Positions 27,297 through 36,503 of a DNA stretch of 64,000 nt are shown here, piece by piece; position 1 is the stretch's first letter; every line of letters starts with the position of its first letter. The DNA lies in the NCBI GenBank assembly GCA_016125225.1, contig WGME01000003.1:62001-126000 (forward strand), written 5' to 3'. A program made the translations under genes and the position numbers. The notes under the pieces were generated by a model. That model was not told where the DNA came from, did not search any database, and saw only the letters and a list, made by a program, of their open reading frames with translations. The DNA is from a bacterium. Its GTDB lineage: Bacteria > Planctomycetota > Planctomycetia > Planctomycetales > Planctomycetaceae.

Positions 27297-27988
27297 GAAA
27301 TGTTGTTCCGCTGGTGATCGCCTTTGTCGCGGGTGTCACTATGATGCTCGCCCTGTTTGTGCCTGTGTTGCAGCCGTTGCAGGAACGCGCTTCGGTCTGG
27401 TTCATCATTCTAGCGGCGATTGCGTTCCTCATCGGGGGGACCAATCTGCTGTTGCATCATGCCCGGAAGATCGCGCAGCAGGAGGCCGGCTGGGGCTTCT
27501 CGGCGGTGACGTTAGTGTCGTTTTTCATCACGGTTTTTGTGGGGCTGGCGAAATGGGGCGTGCCCCCGTCCGATGCCTACCCCAACCATCCGTGGTCGGG
27601 CAACTACATCACCGAAGGAGCCCCCCTTTGGTGGCTCTACCAGTACATTATCGATCCCGTCACTTCGACGATGTTTGCGTTGTTGTCGTTCTATGTGGCC
27701 TCAGCGGCGTATCGCGCGTTTCGTGCCAAGAATACGGAGGCCATGATTCTGCTCGGAACGGCCTTCATCGTCTTGCTCGGGCGGTGCAGTGCCGGCACTT
27801 TCCTGACGAGTTGGGTCCCCGAGTCACTGGAAGCCCTCACCTTCCCAGGAGCGACGGCCGTGATCATGGCGGTCTTCACCACGGCAGGTCAGCGGGCCAT
27901 CATGATCGGCATTTCTCTGGGGGTCGCTGCGATTTCGCTGCGCATCATTCTGGGATTGGACCGCAGTTATCTAGGGGCCGATGAGTAA
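27293..27988 (+). CDS. Polytopic membrane protein of the MutL-type operon (about six helices)
   Basis: A 231-residue protein with helices at VVPLVIAFVAGVTMMLALF, ASVWFIILAAIAFLIGGTN, FSAVTLVSFFITVFVGLA, MFALLSFYVASAAYRAF and two near the C-terminus. A loop, PWSGNYITEGAPLWWLYQYI, lies between helices three and four. No transporter signature was recognised. The start overlaps the stop of the preceding gene by 4 nt, so it is translationally coupled. It is probably an integral part of the same membrane complex. Confidence 0.72.
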   Translation: MRNVVPLVIAFVAGVTMMLALFVPVLQPLQERASVWFIILAAIAFLIGGTNLLLHHARKIAQQEAGWGFSAVTLVSFFITVFVGLAKWGVPPSDAYPNHPWSGNYITEGAPLWWLYQYIIDPVTSTMFALLSFYVASAAYRAFRAKNTEAMILLGTAFIVLLGRCSAGTFLTSWVPESLEALTFPGATAVIMAVFTTAGQRAIMIGISLGVAAISLRIILGLDRSYLGADE

Positions 27989-28038
27989 CCGCACACGCGG
28001 CAAGGAGTGATGACCGGTGAGCAGCAGTGAGACCCGAG

Positions 28039-28899
28039 ATGCTTGATTTCCTGAATCGGCTTGATCGCCGCTGGATCTTTCTGCTGATGGCGTTAGCCGT
28101 TGCGGTGCCGGTGTTGTGCAAGCCGATTTTTCCCGAACAGCCGTCGCCTCTGACCCGGAAATTGTTCGATACCATCGAAGAGTTGCCGGAAGGGTCGGTG
28201 GTGTATATGGCCTTCGATTACGACCCGCCGTCGCAAGCGGAATTAGGGCCGATGGCGAAGAGCTTTGTGCGTCATTGCTGCCTGAAGAAGCACAAAATGA
28301 TCTTTGCGAATCTCTGGCCCGCCGGTCCGCCGCTGGTGGATGAAAACATCCGCAATGTCGTGAATGGAGAATTTGCGTCGGAGAATTTTGTCTATGGCGA
28401 AGACTACGTCAACCTCGGCTATCGCCCGGGGAATCAGGTCGCCATCACGCAGATTGCAACCGATCTGCGGAAGATCTATCCGACGGATGCCACGGGCAAG
28501 AATCTGGGTGTTCTTCCCCTGACACGATCGTTCAAAAACATCTTCGATGCCGACTTGGTGCTGAATGTCTCCGCGGGTTACCCCGGCTGTAAAGAATGGG
28601 TGCAGTATGCCGGCACCAAGGGCGACTTGAAGATTGGGGCGGGTGTGACTGGCGTGCAGGCACCGCAACTTTTTCCCTACTATCCCGATCAGTTGGTCGG
28701 CATTCTGGCGGCGATCAAAGGGGCCGCGGAATACGAAGCGGCCATCGCTCAAAAGTATCCGCAGTATGCCGATCCGCAAAAGAACGAGGCGATTAAACGC
28801 ATGGGACCGCAGTTGTTTGCCCACTTGTTGATGCTGGCCCTGATTGTGCTGGGGAATGTTGTGCATGTGGCGAACCGTCGTCGGGGAGGCGTGCGATGA
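28039..28899 (+). CDS. Membrane-anchored extracytoplasmic protein of the MutL-type operon
   Basis: About 286 residues: an N-terminal helix, RRWIFLLMALAVAVPVLC, a soluble domain of about 215 residues, and a C-terminal helix, LLMLALIVLGNVVHVANR. With two helices flanking it, the middle domain probably lies outside the membrane. It contains LPEGSVVYMAFDYDPPSQAE and VLNVSAGYPGCKEW, without a known catalytic motif. GTG 28027 is an in-frame alternative start. It lies about 50 nt behind the previous gene and overlaps the next by 4 nt. Unknown function. Confidence 0.7.
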   Translation: MLDFLNRLDRRWIFLLMALAVAVPVLCKPIFPEQPSPLTRKLFDTIEELPEGSVVYMAFDYDPPSQAELGPMAKSFVRHCCLKKHKMIFANLWPAGPPLVDENIRNVVNGEFASENFVYGEDYVNLGYRPGNQVAITQIATDLRKIYPTDATGKNLGVLPLTRSFKNIFDADLVLNVSAGYPGCKEWVQYAGTKGDLKIGAGVTGVQAPQLFPYYPDQLVGILAAIKGAAEYEAAIAQKYPQYADPQKNEAIKRMGPQLFAHLLMLALIVLGNVVHVANRRRGGVR

Positions 28900-29759
28900 C
28901 GCGTGAATTGATGATCTCGTGGTTCCTGCTGATTGCGGGCGGTATTGGGCTTGTCGTATTGTCGGCCACATCGGAAAAGGGTGTCGGGACGATTTATGTC
29001 AAACCCGTCCCCGCCGCGAATCAGGTACAGACTTGGACCGAGACTCAGCGAACCGACTCCGCGGCCGTGTTCAGTCCCTATCGCACGGCGGGTGTGTGGC
29101 TGGCAGCCTTTCTCACTCTCGCCGTCTTTTCGTACCTTTATAAAGACAACGTCTTCTACAAGCTCGCGGAATCGATGATCGTGGGCGTCTCGGCTGGCTA
29201 TTACCTGGTGGCCAACTTCTGGGATTCGATCGTCGCCTTGTTGATGACGGAACTGACGCCGCAACTGGTGAGGAATTGGGCATTGCCGAGTTTGTCGGAA
29301 ACCAAGACGGTTGATCCGTGGTTCCTGGTTCCGCTGGTTCTCAGCCTGTTCCTCTTTTGCCGCTTCGTGCCGCGGCTGAGCTGGCTGGCCCGTTGGCCGC
29401 TGGCGTTTGTGGTGGGGACGTTTGCCGGATTGCGGCTGGTTTCGATTCTCGATGCCGATTTCATCAGCCAGATCCGCAGTACGATTGTGCCATTGATTGT
29501 CCTCACCAATGGTTCGTTCAATGTCTGGGCGTCGATCAGAAATCTCGGATTGTTATTGAGCGTGGTGACCTGTTTGGCGTACTTTTTCTTCTCGGTGCCT
29601 CACCAGGGCCTGTTTGGTAAAGTCTCCCGTGTCGGCGTGTGGGTGCTGATGATTACCTTTGGTGCTTCGTTTGCCTTCACGGTGATGGGCCGCATCACTT
29701 TGCTGACCCGTCGCTTTGAGTTCCTGTTCATCGATTGGCTGCGACTGATTGATCCGTAA
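28896..29759 (+). CDS. Polytopic membrane protein closing the MutL-type operon
   Basis: A 287-residue protein with about eight helices, beginning [19 protein letters not shown] and including [53 protein letters not shown] and [18 protein letters not shown]. The loop [20 protein letters not shown] follows the first helix. No known family was recognised. The start overlaps the preceding stop by 4 nt. The heptamer repeat at 29789-29823 follows and may mark the operon end. Confidence 0.7.
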   Translation: MTRELMISWFLLIAGGIGLVVLSATSEKGVGTIYVKPVPAANQVQTWTETQRTDSAAVFSPYRTAGVWLAAFLTLAVFSYLYKDNVFYKLAESMIVGVSAGYYLVANFWDSIVALLMTELTPQLVRNWALPSLSETKTVDPWFLVPLVLSLFLFCRFVPRLSWLARWPLAFVVGTFAGLRLVSILDADFISQIRSTIVPLIVLTNGSFNVWASIRNLGLLLSVVTCLAYFFFSVPHQGLFGKVSRVGVWVLMITFGASFAFTVMGRITLLTRRFEFLFIDWLRLIDP

Positions 29760-29788
29760 TCGGGGGGATCTTCGGTTTGAGTACTTCG

Positions 29789-29823
<35 letters not shown>

Positions 29824-29827
29824 ACCC

Positions 29828-31681
29828 ATGCCCCCACTGCTTGAAATCGACGGACTGAAAACCTACTTCGATACCGACAACGGTACCGTGAAAGCCGTCG
29901 ACGATTTGACGCTGCAACTTTATCCGGGCAAAACGCTCGGCCTTGTCGGTGAATCCGGTTCCGGCAAGTCGGTCACATCCCTGACGATCTTGCGACTGCT
30001 GCCCGATGTCGGTGCACGAATCGCTTCCGGACGGATTTCCTTTCTGGGGAAAGATCTGGTCCGGATGCCGATGCAGGAAATGCGTCGTCTGCGCGGCAAA
30101 GAGATCAGCATGATCTTTCAGGAACCAGGGACGTCACTGAACCCGGTCTACCGTGTCGGCGATCAGGTCATGGAGGCGATGCTGCTGCACCAACCGATCA
30201 CGCGGGCGGAAGCACGGGCCAAGGCGATTGACCTTTTTCGCGAGGTGGGCATTCCCGATCCCGAACGCCGCATCGATTCCTATCCGCATGAGATGTCGGG
30301 CGGCCAGAAGCAGCGCGTGATGATTGCGATGGCTCTCAGTTGCAGCCCGAAAGTACTGATTGCTGACGAACCGACCACCGCGCTCGATGTCACCATTCAA
30401 AAGCAGATTCTCGACCTGATTCGCAAGCTGCAGGTCGAACGGCAGATGGCGGTCCTCTTCATCACGCACGACTTGGGCGTGATTGCGGAAATCGCTGACG
30501 ATGTCGCCGTGATGTATCGGGGCAAACTGGTCGAACATGGGCCCGTGCTCGATATCTTCCGCAATCCACAGCATCCCTATACGAAGGGGTTGCTGGCCTG
30601 CCGACCGAGGTTGGATGCCGTTTGCCGCCGTCTCACCACGGTCGCCGACTACATGCAGACGGAAGTTCTCGACTCCGGCGAACTGGTCATCACCGAAAAA
30701 ACACTCAGTCCCGAACGGCAGCGGGAAATCGAAAGCCGTGGTCGGGGTCGCCTGCTGCACCCGGCGGCGGAACTCGAAGCTCTTGGCTATCCCTTTCAAC
30801 CGGGCGAACATCCGGAGGGGACGCAGACGGTCGCGGCGAGTGAACTCCCTGTTCTAACCGTGCGTGATCTCAAGGTCCATTTCCCGATCAAATCGGGTCT
30901 CTTTCGCCGAGTCATCGGGCATGTGCGTGCCGTCGATGGTGTGAGCTTCAATGTCTATCGTGGCCAGACCCTGGGGCTGGTGGGCGAATCGGGATGTGGG
31001 AAGACAACCACCGGCCGTGCGATCATGCGTTTGCTGTCCGTGACATCCGGATCGATCGTCTTTGATGGCGATGACTGGGCCAAGATCGGTGGAGCGCGGC
31101 TGCGTCAGAAACGCCGCAAACTACAGATCATTTTCCAGGACCCGTACAACTCACTCAACCCCCGACTGTCAGTGGAAGAGATGCTGACAGAGGCGATGCA
31201 GGTCCATCAACTCGGTAAGAATGCCAACGATCGACGTGATCGTGCCGCGGCATTACTGGAAGAAGTTGGATTGCTCGCCGAACACCTGCGTCGCTATCCG
31301 CATGAATTCTCGGGCGGTCAGCGGCAACGCATCGGTATTGCCCGTGCGCTGGCGGTCGAACCTGAATTCATCATTTGCGATGAATCGGTCTCAGCACTGG
31401 ATGTTTCGGTGCAGGCCCAGGTGTTGAACTTGCTGAAAGACCTGCAGGAACGGCGCGGGCTCACGTACATCTTTATCAGCCATGACCTCAGCGTGGTGAA
31501 GTTCATGGCTGATATGATGGCCGTGATGAACGCCGGGAAGATCGTGGAGTTCGGTCCTTCCGAACAGATTTACGCCCATCCCCAAGAGGAATACACGCAG
31601 CGGCTGATCGATGCCATTCCGCAGGTGTCACTGGCAGCGATCGAAACGCGTCAAGCGAAAGCCAACGCCACTGTCGATTGA
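29828..31681 (+). CDS. Fused two-domain ABC ATPase of the oligopeptide/dipeptide transporter type
   Basis: About 617 residues holding two complete nucleotide-binding domains in the order DppD-like then DppF-like. Domain 1 has Walker [10 protein letters not shown], signature MSGGQKQR and Walker [13 protein letters not shown]; domain 2 has [17 protein letters not shown] and [13 protein letters not shown], where Ser replaces the usual Pro. Each domain ends with the oligopeptide-type C-terminal extension. It would power import of peptides or nickel-type ligands, but no permease or binding-protein gene is nearby. Start ATG 29828, because the upstream frame is only the heptamer repeat. Its own ribosome binding site is not obvious. 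Confidence 0.92.
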   Translation: MPPLLEIDGLKTYFDTDNGTVKAVDDLTLQLYPGKTLGLVGESGSGKSVTSLTILRLLPDVGARIASGRISFLGKDLVRMPMQEMRRLRGKEISMIFQEPGTSLNPVYRVGDQVMEAMLLHQPITRAEARAKAIDLFREVGIPDPERRIDSYPHEMSGGQKQRVMIAMALSCSPKVLIADEPTTALDVTIQKQILDLIRKLQVERQMAVLFITHDLGVIAEIADDVAVMYRGKLVEHGPVLDIFRNPQHPYTKGLLACRPRLDAVCRRLTTVADYMQTEVLDSGELVITEKTLSPERQREIESRGRGRLLHPAAELEALGYPFQPGEHPEGTQTVAASELPVLTVRDLKVHFPIKSGLFRRVIGHVRAVDGVSFNVYRGQTLGLVGESGCGKTTTGRAIMRLLSVTSGSIVFDGDDWAKIGGARLRQKRRKLQIIFQDPYNSLNPRLSVEEMLTEAMQVHQLGKNANDRRDRAAALLEEVGLLAEHLRRYPHEFSGGQRQRIGIARALAVEPEFIICDESVSALDVSVQAQVLNLLKDLQERRGLTYIFISHDLSVVKFMADMMAVMNAGKIVEFGPSEQIYAHPQEEYTQRLIDAIPQVSLAAIETRQAKANATVD

Positions 31682-31690
31682 ACCGGCGGC

Positions 31691-33355
31691 TTACGGCAGC
31701 AGCTGCATGCGTTCAAAGTCGGGCAGACGCAGTTGCGTTTCCCAGGGGCCGAGCCGCAACCGAGCGGGCTTCGATGGCAGGTGAACCACGAAAGGTTTGC
31801 CGACGAGCAGACTGAGATTCACTGCACCATCCGGCCAGCGGCGGCTGTCGTGCGAGACCGGGCTGTTATCACCCAATACAAACAGCTCATCTTCAGCCAG
31901 CGCGTACGGAGCCTGTATCGCATGGCGGCTGCGTGTGCCTGTGTAATACACATCGCGATGCACCGTCAGGCCGGTCACTTTGGCCGCGAGCCCTTGAGCC
32001 CCGAAGCGGATGGGATAGCGTGTATGCACTGCCTGTTCCGGAGTCTGAAAGCTCCACGGACTCAAAACCGGCGACCCATCGATGGCCACGAGTACCTGCT
32101 GATCAAACAGCGACATTTCAATGGTCACCGGCTGGCTGCCAAAACGATCGGGGATGTGGTCTTCGCAGACAGGATCGGGATGGTCGGCGGCATACAGACG
32201 GATCGACCTGCGGCCGAGATCGAAGACCGCCGTGAAATTGACGTTGCCATCCGTCATTTCAATCGCGAATTCCCCTTCCCCCGTGGCCATCTTCAGGTCG
32301 AGTGACAATGAGACATCGCGTAAGGGCAACGGAACAATCTCACCATCGTGCGGGTTGTAACCATAATCATCCGTCACCGGTGCTAATTGCGATTGCTCAT
32401 ACAACTGCTGCACCGCCTGATGAAAACTTTCCTCCGCAGGATGTGCCAGCAGTTGGTCACGGACCGTAACCGGCAGCGCACCCACGCAGCTGAGCTCTTC
32501 GGTTTGCGGATTGTATTTCAATCCCGCGGGAGGAATCTGCGAGGGTTCGATGTCATCGGGCCAAGTCACCGGGCCCACCGTGGTCATGTGCTGCCCGCGA
32601 TAACGGACCCGCTGCCCATATTCCACCCAGGCCCACTCACCACGGGCTGTCTCGTTCAATACGAACGCCGCTTCGTCGGCCTGCCAACCGGTTTCGGGAG
32701 TCGAATTGGCAAGGGGTTGCCAGTAGGGGAGTTCCTCATCTGTTGGCGGTTCAAAACGATGATCGTGCACCGGAATTCGCAGGGCATGCTGCATCGCCAG
32801 ATCTTTCCGGCACAAGCGGCCATCGGCATAGACATCCCCATCGATAATCTGCACGCTTTCCCCCGGCAAGCCGACAACCCGTTTGACATAGGCTTCACGG
32901 GGGTTTTGCGGATTGCGGAAGACGATGATTTCCCAGCGATGCGGTGTCCGCAGGGCATAAGCCGGTTTGAAGACCAGTAGTTGATCACCGTGATTGCGGG
33001 GAACATCCGCGAGGCTGATCCCACGCTGCCCGCAGTTCGGACAGGTCGCGTGAGTCCGTCCCGGATCGTATTCAGCCGCTGAGACATCCGCTTCGTCGGT
33101 GTCGTAGGCGACACCAAACGGGAACGGGTAATGACAATGGGGGCATTCGACCCGCTTGTGGAAACCTAACAGATGCGGGGCCATGGACCCCGTCGAAATC
33201 ATATAGCCTTCCGCGGCGAATGTGCGAAAGAGCATGACCGCGAGCAACAGGCAGATCGCCGATTCCATCAACGACCGCAAAACACTGCGACGGTCATGCG
33301 GCGCTGTTTCCGCGGCCGCTTCGGTTGCAGCGTTTGTTGTGTCCTCGTGATCCAT
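31691..33355 (-). CDS. lepB: Signal peptidase I with zinc-ribbon-like and beta-sandwich-like insertions
   Basis: About 554 residues, twice the usual length. One N-terminal helix, ESAICLLLAVMLFRTFA, leads to box B, ISTGSMAPHLLG (catalytic Ser). An insertion with CPHCHYPFPFG and CPNCGQRG follows and could bind zinc. Then come the catalytic Lys region AYVKRVVGLPGESVQI and, after a second insertion of about 270 residues with strands such as EFAIEMTDGNVNFTAVFDL, the final box E, LGDNSPVSHDSRRW. It removes signal peptides on the outer face of the membrane. Start ATG 33355; ATG 33373 is possible. It ends 9 nt from the convergent ABC gene. Confidence 0.9.
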   Translation of the reverse strand: MDHEDTTNAATEAAAETAPHDRRSVLRSLMESAICLLLAVMLFRTFAAEGYMISTGSMAPHLLGFHKRVECPHCHYPFPFGVAYDTDEADVSAAEYDPGRTHATCPNCGQRGISLADVPRNHGDQLLVFKPAYALRTPHRWEIIVFRNPQNPREAYVKRVVGLPGESVQIIDGDVYADGRLCRKDLAMQHALRIPVHDHRFEPPTDEELPYWQPLANSTPETGWQADEAAFVLNETARGEWAWVEYGQRVRYRGQHMTTVGPVTWPDDIEPSQIPPAGLKYNPQTEELSCVGALPVTVRDQLLAHPAEESFHQAVQQLYEQSQLAPVTDDYGYNPHDGEIVPLPLRDVSLSLDLKMATGEGEFAIEMTDGNVNFTAVFDLGRRSIRLYAADHPDPVCEDHIPDRFGSQPVTIEMSLFDQQVLVAIDGSPVLSPWSFQTPEQAVHTRYPIRFGAQGLAAKVTGLTVHRDVYYTGTRSRHAIQAPYALAEDELFVLGDNSPVSHDSRRWPDGAVNLSLLVGKPFVVHLPSKPARLRLGPWETQLRLPDFERMQLLP

Positions 33356-33503
33356 CAGCGCACCGGGTACCATCCTGCATGCAACGCATGCGTGTCTGGC
33401 GTTGTAAGGCCAGAGCGCGCACGCCGAGACATTGTAGGAAATCTGACGGACCAACGGCTAGTGCGACCCGTGGAACGGGTGTATCCACCAGTCGCTCAGA
33501 GAG

Positions 33504-34925
33504 TTACACGTCGTAGTACATCGCGAATTCGAAGGGATGCGGCCGTTGACGCAGCGCATCGGCTTCTTTTTCGCTCTTGTACCAGATCCACGTATCAATC
33601 ACGTCTTCCGTGAAGACGTCGCCTCGCAGCAGGAATTCGTGGTCTCGGCGCAAAGCCAGCAGCGATTCTTCCAAGGTTTGCGGTGTCCGTGGGACATCTG
33701 CGAGTTCATCAGGGCCAAGATCATAGATATCTTTGTCGAGGGGGCGACCCGGATCGATGCGTTGTTGGATGCCATCGAGTGCCGCCATCAAAATGGCTGA
33801 CATGGCGAGATACCCATTCGCTGCCGCATCGGGACAGCGGAATTCGAGGCGCTTGTTCTGCGGGTAAGGCGTATGGACAGGGATGCGGATGGCTGCCGAG
33901 CGATTGCGGCTGCTGTAGGTCAGATTCACCGGTGCTTCAAAGCCGGGAATCAGACGCTTGTAACTGTTGGTGGTCGGGCAGCAGAACGCCAGAATGGAAG
34001 CCGTATGCTTGAGAATGCCACCTATGGCATACATCGCGATATCGCTGAGGCCGGAATATCCTTCCCCGGCAAAGAGATTCTGCTCCCCTTTCCAGAGGGA
34101 CAAATGCAGATGCAGTCCCGAGCCATTGTCATTCCATAACGGCTTGGGCATGAAGGTCGCGGTTTTGCCGTGTCGTGCCGCCACATTCTTGGCGACATAC
34201 TTCGATAGCAGTAACTGATCGGCGACCTTCAGCAAGGGACCGTAGCGAAGATCGATTTCAGACTGCCCTCCACTGGCCACTTCGTGATGCTGGGCCTCGA
34301 TGGAGACACCACAGTCTTGCAGCACCAGCATGATTTCGGTGCGCAGGTCCTGCAGCGTATCTGTCGGCGGGATAGGGAAATAACCCTCTTTGTAGCGGAT
34401 CTGGTAGCCGGTGTTGTACGGGCCGTTACCACGACCACGGGTCCATTGCCCTTCGCGGCTTTCCACGTGGTAAAAGCATTCGTGCTCGTTCTGATCGAAG
34501 CTGACGGCGTCGAACACAAAGAATTCGAGTTCCGGGCCGAAATTGGCGATGTCAGCCAATCCGGTTGACTTCATGTAGTTTTCTGCTTTCCGCGCAACAT
34601 TGCGCGGATCTTTAGCATAGTCCTCTCGAGTGATGGGGTCCTGAATGTTGCAGGTCATCACCAGGGTCTGACTCATGAACGGATCAACAAATGCCGTGCT
34701 GGCTTCCGGAACGACCAGCATGTCGCTTTCATTGATGCTCTGCCAACCCCGGATCGAGGAACCGTCGAAACCGAGTCCTTCCTCGAAACTCTTTTCAGTC
34801 AAGGCGGTTACGGGAATGGTGAAGTGCTTTTGCGTCCCCGGGAAATCCATAAATCGCAGATCGATGGCGCGAACTTCATGCTGCCGACATAATGCCAGCA
34901 CTTCTCTCGGGGTGAGTTCCGACAC
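33504..34925 (-). CDS. glnA: Type I glutamine synthetase
   Basis: A 473-residue GSI enzyme that makes glutamine from glutamate, ammonia and ATP as a dodecamer. Signature parts are GFDGSSIRGWQSINESDM, NFGPELEFFVFD, the ATP-binding stretch around MPKPLWNDNGSGLHLHLSLW and NRSAAIRIP. The C-terminal DKDIYDLGPDE matches the adenylylation loop of the GSI-beta type, with Tyr in place, so GlnE-type control is possible. The start is GTG 34925 with AGGAG about 10 nt upstream. It is transcribed in the same direction as the signal peptidase gene, 148 nt apart. Confidence 0.97.
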   Translation of the reverse strand: MSELTPREVLALCRQHEVRAIDLRFMDFPGTQKHFTIPVTALTEKSFEEGLGFDGSSIRGWQSINESDMLVVPEASTAFVDPFMSQTLVMTCNIQDPITREDYAKDPRNVARKAENYMKSTGLADIANFGPELEFFVFDAVSFDQNEHECFYHVESREGQWTRGRGNGPYNTGYQIRYKEGYFPIPPTDTLQDLRTEIMLVLQDCGVSIEAQHHEVASGGQSEIDLRYGPLLKVADQLLLSKYVAKNVAARHGKTATFMPKPLWNDNGSGLHLHLSLWKGEQNLFAGEGYSGLSDIAMYAIGGILKHTASILAFCCPTTNSYKRLIPGFEAPVNLTYSSRNRSAAIRIPVHTPYPQNKRLEFRCPDAAANGYLAMSAILMAALDGIQQRIDPGRPLDKDIYDLGPDELADVPRTPQTLEESLLALRRDHEFLLRGDVFTEDVIDTWIWYKSEKEADALRQRPHPFEFAMYYDV

Positions 34926-35037
34926 GTTCTCTTCTCTCCTGGGGCACCGCAGGCGATCAATCGTGGTGATCTTGCCAATACTTCAGCAAATGCGATACCC
35001 GGAGGCAAGTGGTGCGCGCGAAATGTGCACGGATTGT

Positions 35038-35979
35038 CTACAGACTGGCCATCTTGAGTTGCCGCAACTCTTTCGGCAGCGGAAACGAAACGTGCTCCTC
35101 GCGGGTAGTGACTTCTTCTAATTCAGCACCAAAGTTTGTGCTCAGCCAAGCAATCACGTCCTGGACCACGACTTCCGGCGCACTCGCACCTGCCGTAATA
35201 AGGACGGTGGTCACTCCCTCAAACCATGCGTGCTGTAACTCGTGGGCACCGTCGATCAGATAGGCGGGTTTGCCAAAGGTCTTGCCGATTTCCATGAGGC
35301 GGCGGCTGTTCGAACTATTCTGGCTGCCGAGCACGATGACCAGATCAGCCAGCGGGGCGAGAGTGGAAACCGCGTCCTGACGATTTGTGGTGGCATAGCA
35401 AATGTCTTCTTTGGGCGGGCTGACGATGTTCGTAAACCGCTCGCGCAGAGCACGAATCACCCTCCCGGCCTCTTCCACGCTCAAGGTCGTCTGTGTGAGA
35501 TAGGCGAGCTTGGCCTCCGCCGGAAACGACAACTGCTGGACGTCTTCCGGCGTTTCCACCAGGGTAATGCTGGCGGGAGCTTCTCCCATGGTACCAATCA
35601 CTTCGTCGTGCCCTTCGTGTCCAATCAGAATGATGTGGTAGCCTTCGTTGGCATACTTGATGGCTTCCAGATGCACCTTGGTGACCAAAGGGCATGTGGC
35701 GTCAATCGTGCGTAAGCGTCGGGCTCGGGCTTCGGCCCGCACCGCCGGCGAGACGCCGTGAGCACTGTAGAGCAGAATGGAGCCTTCCGGAGCCTCGGCG
35801 ATGTGATCGACAAAGGTCACACCCTGTTTCGTGAACCGTTCAACGACGTACTTGTTGTGCACGATTTCGTGATAGACAAAGATGTTCGAACCGAACATCC
35901 GTAAGGCTTCATCGAGACATTCGATGGCCATGTTGACCCCGGCACAGAAGCCACGGGGATTCGCCAGCAGAATTTTCAT
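35038..35979 (-). CDS. ispH: 4-hydroxy-3-methylbut-2-enyl diphosphate reductase
   Basis: A 313-residue iron-sulfur enzyme for the last step of the MEP isoprenoid pathway, giving IPP and DMAPP. The three cluster-ligand cysteines are in PRGFCAGVNMAIE, DATCPLVTKVH and EDICYATTNRQDAV; YHEIVHN and YSAHGVSP hold substrate-binding histidines. ATG 35979 is chosen over TTG 35985 because AGGAAG lies 6 nt before it. An extended -10 at 36011-36019 would give a leader of about 25 nt. Its C-terminus ends about 110 nt upstream of glnA on the same strand. Confidence 0.96.
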   Translation of the reverse strand: MKILLANPRGFCAGVNMAIECLDEALRMFGSNIFVYHEIVHNKYVVERFTKQGVTFVDHIAEAPEGSILLYSAHGVSPAVRAEARARRLRTIDATCPLVTKVHLEAIKYANEGYHIILIGHEGHDEVIGTMGEAPASITLVETPEDVQQLSFPAEAKLAYLTQTTLSVEEAGRVIRALRERFTNIVSPPKEDICYATTNRQDAVSTLAPLADLVIVLGSQNSSNSRRLMEIGKTFGKPAYLIDGAHELQHAWFEGVTTVLITAGASAPEVVVQDVIAWLSTNFGAELEEVTTREEHVSFPLPKELRQLKMASL

Positions 35980-36010
35980 GCCCAACTTCCTGAGTAAGCG
36001 TTCTCAGGGG

Positions 36011-36019
36011 ATTGTAGCA
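36011..36019 (-). promoter_or_regulatory. Extended -10 promoter element for ispH
   Basis: The minus strand reads TGCTACAAT, an extended -10 with TG one base before TACAAT. No strong -35 is seen. The same TG-C-TA pattern occurs before serA. A 6-bp hairpin (CCTGAG/CTCAGG) lies in the predicted leader just before the ribosome binding site. Confidence 0.45.
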
Positions 36020-36036
36020 CAGGGCGAAAAGGAAAG

Positions 36037-36192
36037 CCCGGAAGCAATGATGTCCCAGGGGGGCGCAGGACACACACTGCTTCCGGGGCGATCGGACTCA
36101 TTGATTCCCAGCCAATCGGGGAGCGCGGCATCCATGCCAGGCTCCCGACGTGCCACCTGACGCAAAGGGCTTCGGCATCCGTGCCTGGGTCC
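36037..36192. other. Structured non-coding region with two nested hairpins and an imperfect repeat
   Basis: Arms 36037-36046 and 36078-36087 pair perfectly over 10 bp, enclosing a second 5-bp stem (36051-36055 with 36068-36072). A second nested hairpin follows: 36119-36124 with 36141-36146, enclosing 36127-36130 with 36135-36138. A 20-nt motif at 36126-36145 recurs at 36173-36192 with 17 identical bases. No convincing ORF lies here. This could be a small RNA, a remnant of an interspersed palindromic element, or a regulatory leader. The remaining 36193-36503 of this divergent gap shows nothing recognised. Confidence 0.5.
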
Positions 36193-36503
36193 GTTACATC
36201 AGCCGGTTTAACCGACATCTTCCGTCGAAAAAACCAGCATCGGCGGGGCTTTGACTTCGCTCACAGCTCGGCCATGAACGCAGCGGGCGGAACATAGAAC
36301 CTGACGGGAAAACGGTCAATCGCTGTTTTGACGTTTGGGCCAGAATTGTAAGTTCTACGAAGGAACCGCTGCACGGGCCAATAGGGGAACTGGCAAGGAT
36401 CAACATGACATGGTCCTCGCGAGACTGCCCACCGGCAGGAACCGACGGTACGATGGACGCGTGACACTTGTGATTTGTCGTTCCTCGTCCCGGAGCCGAC
36501 TCT

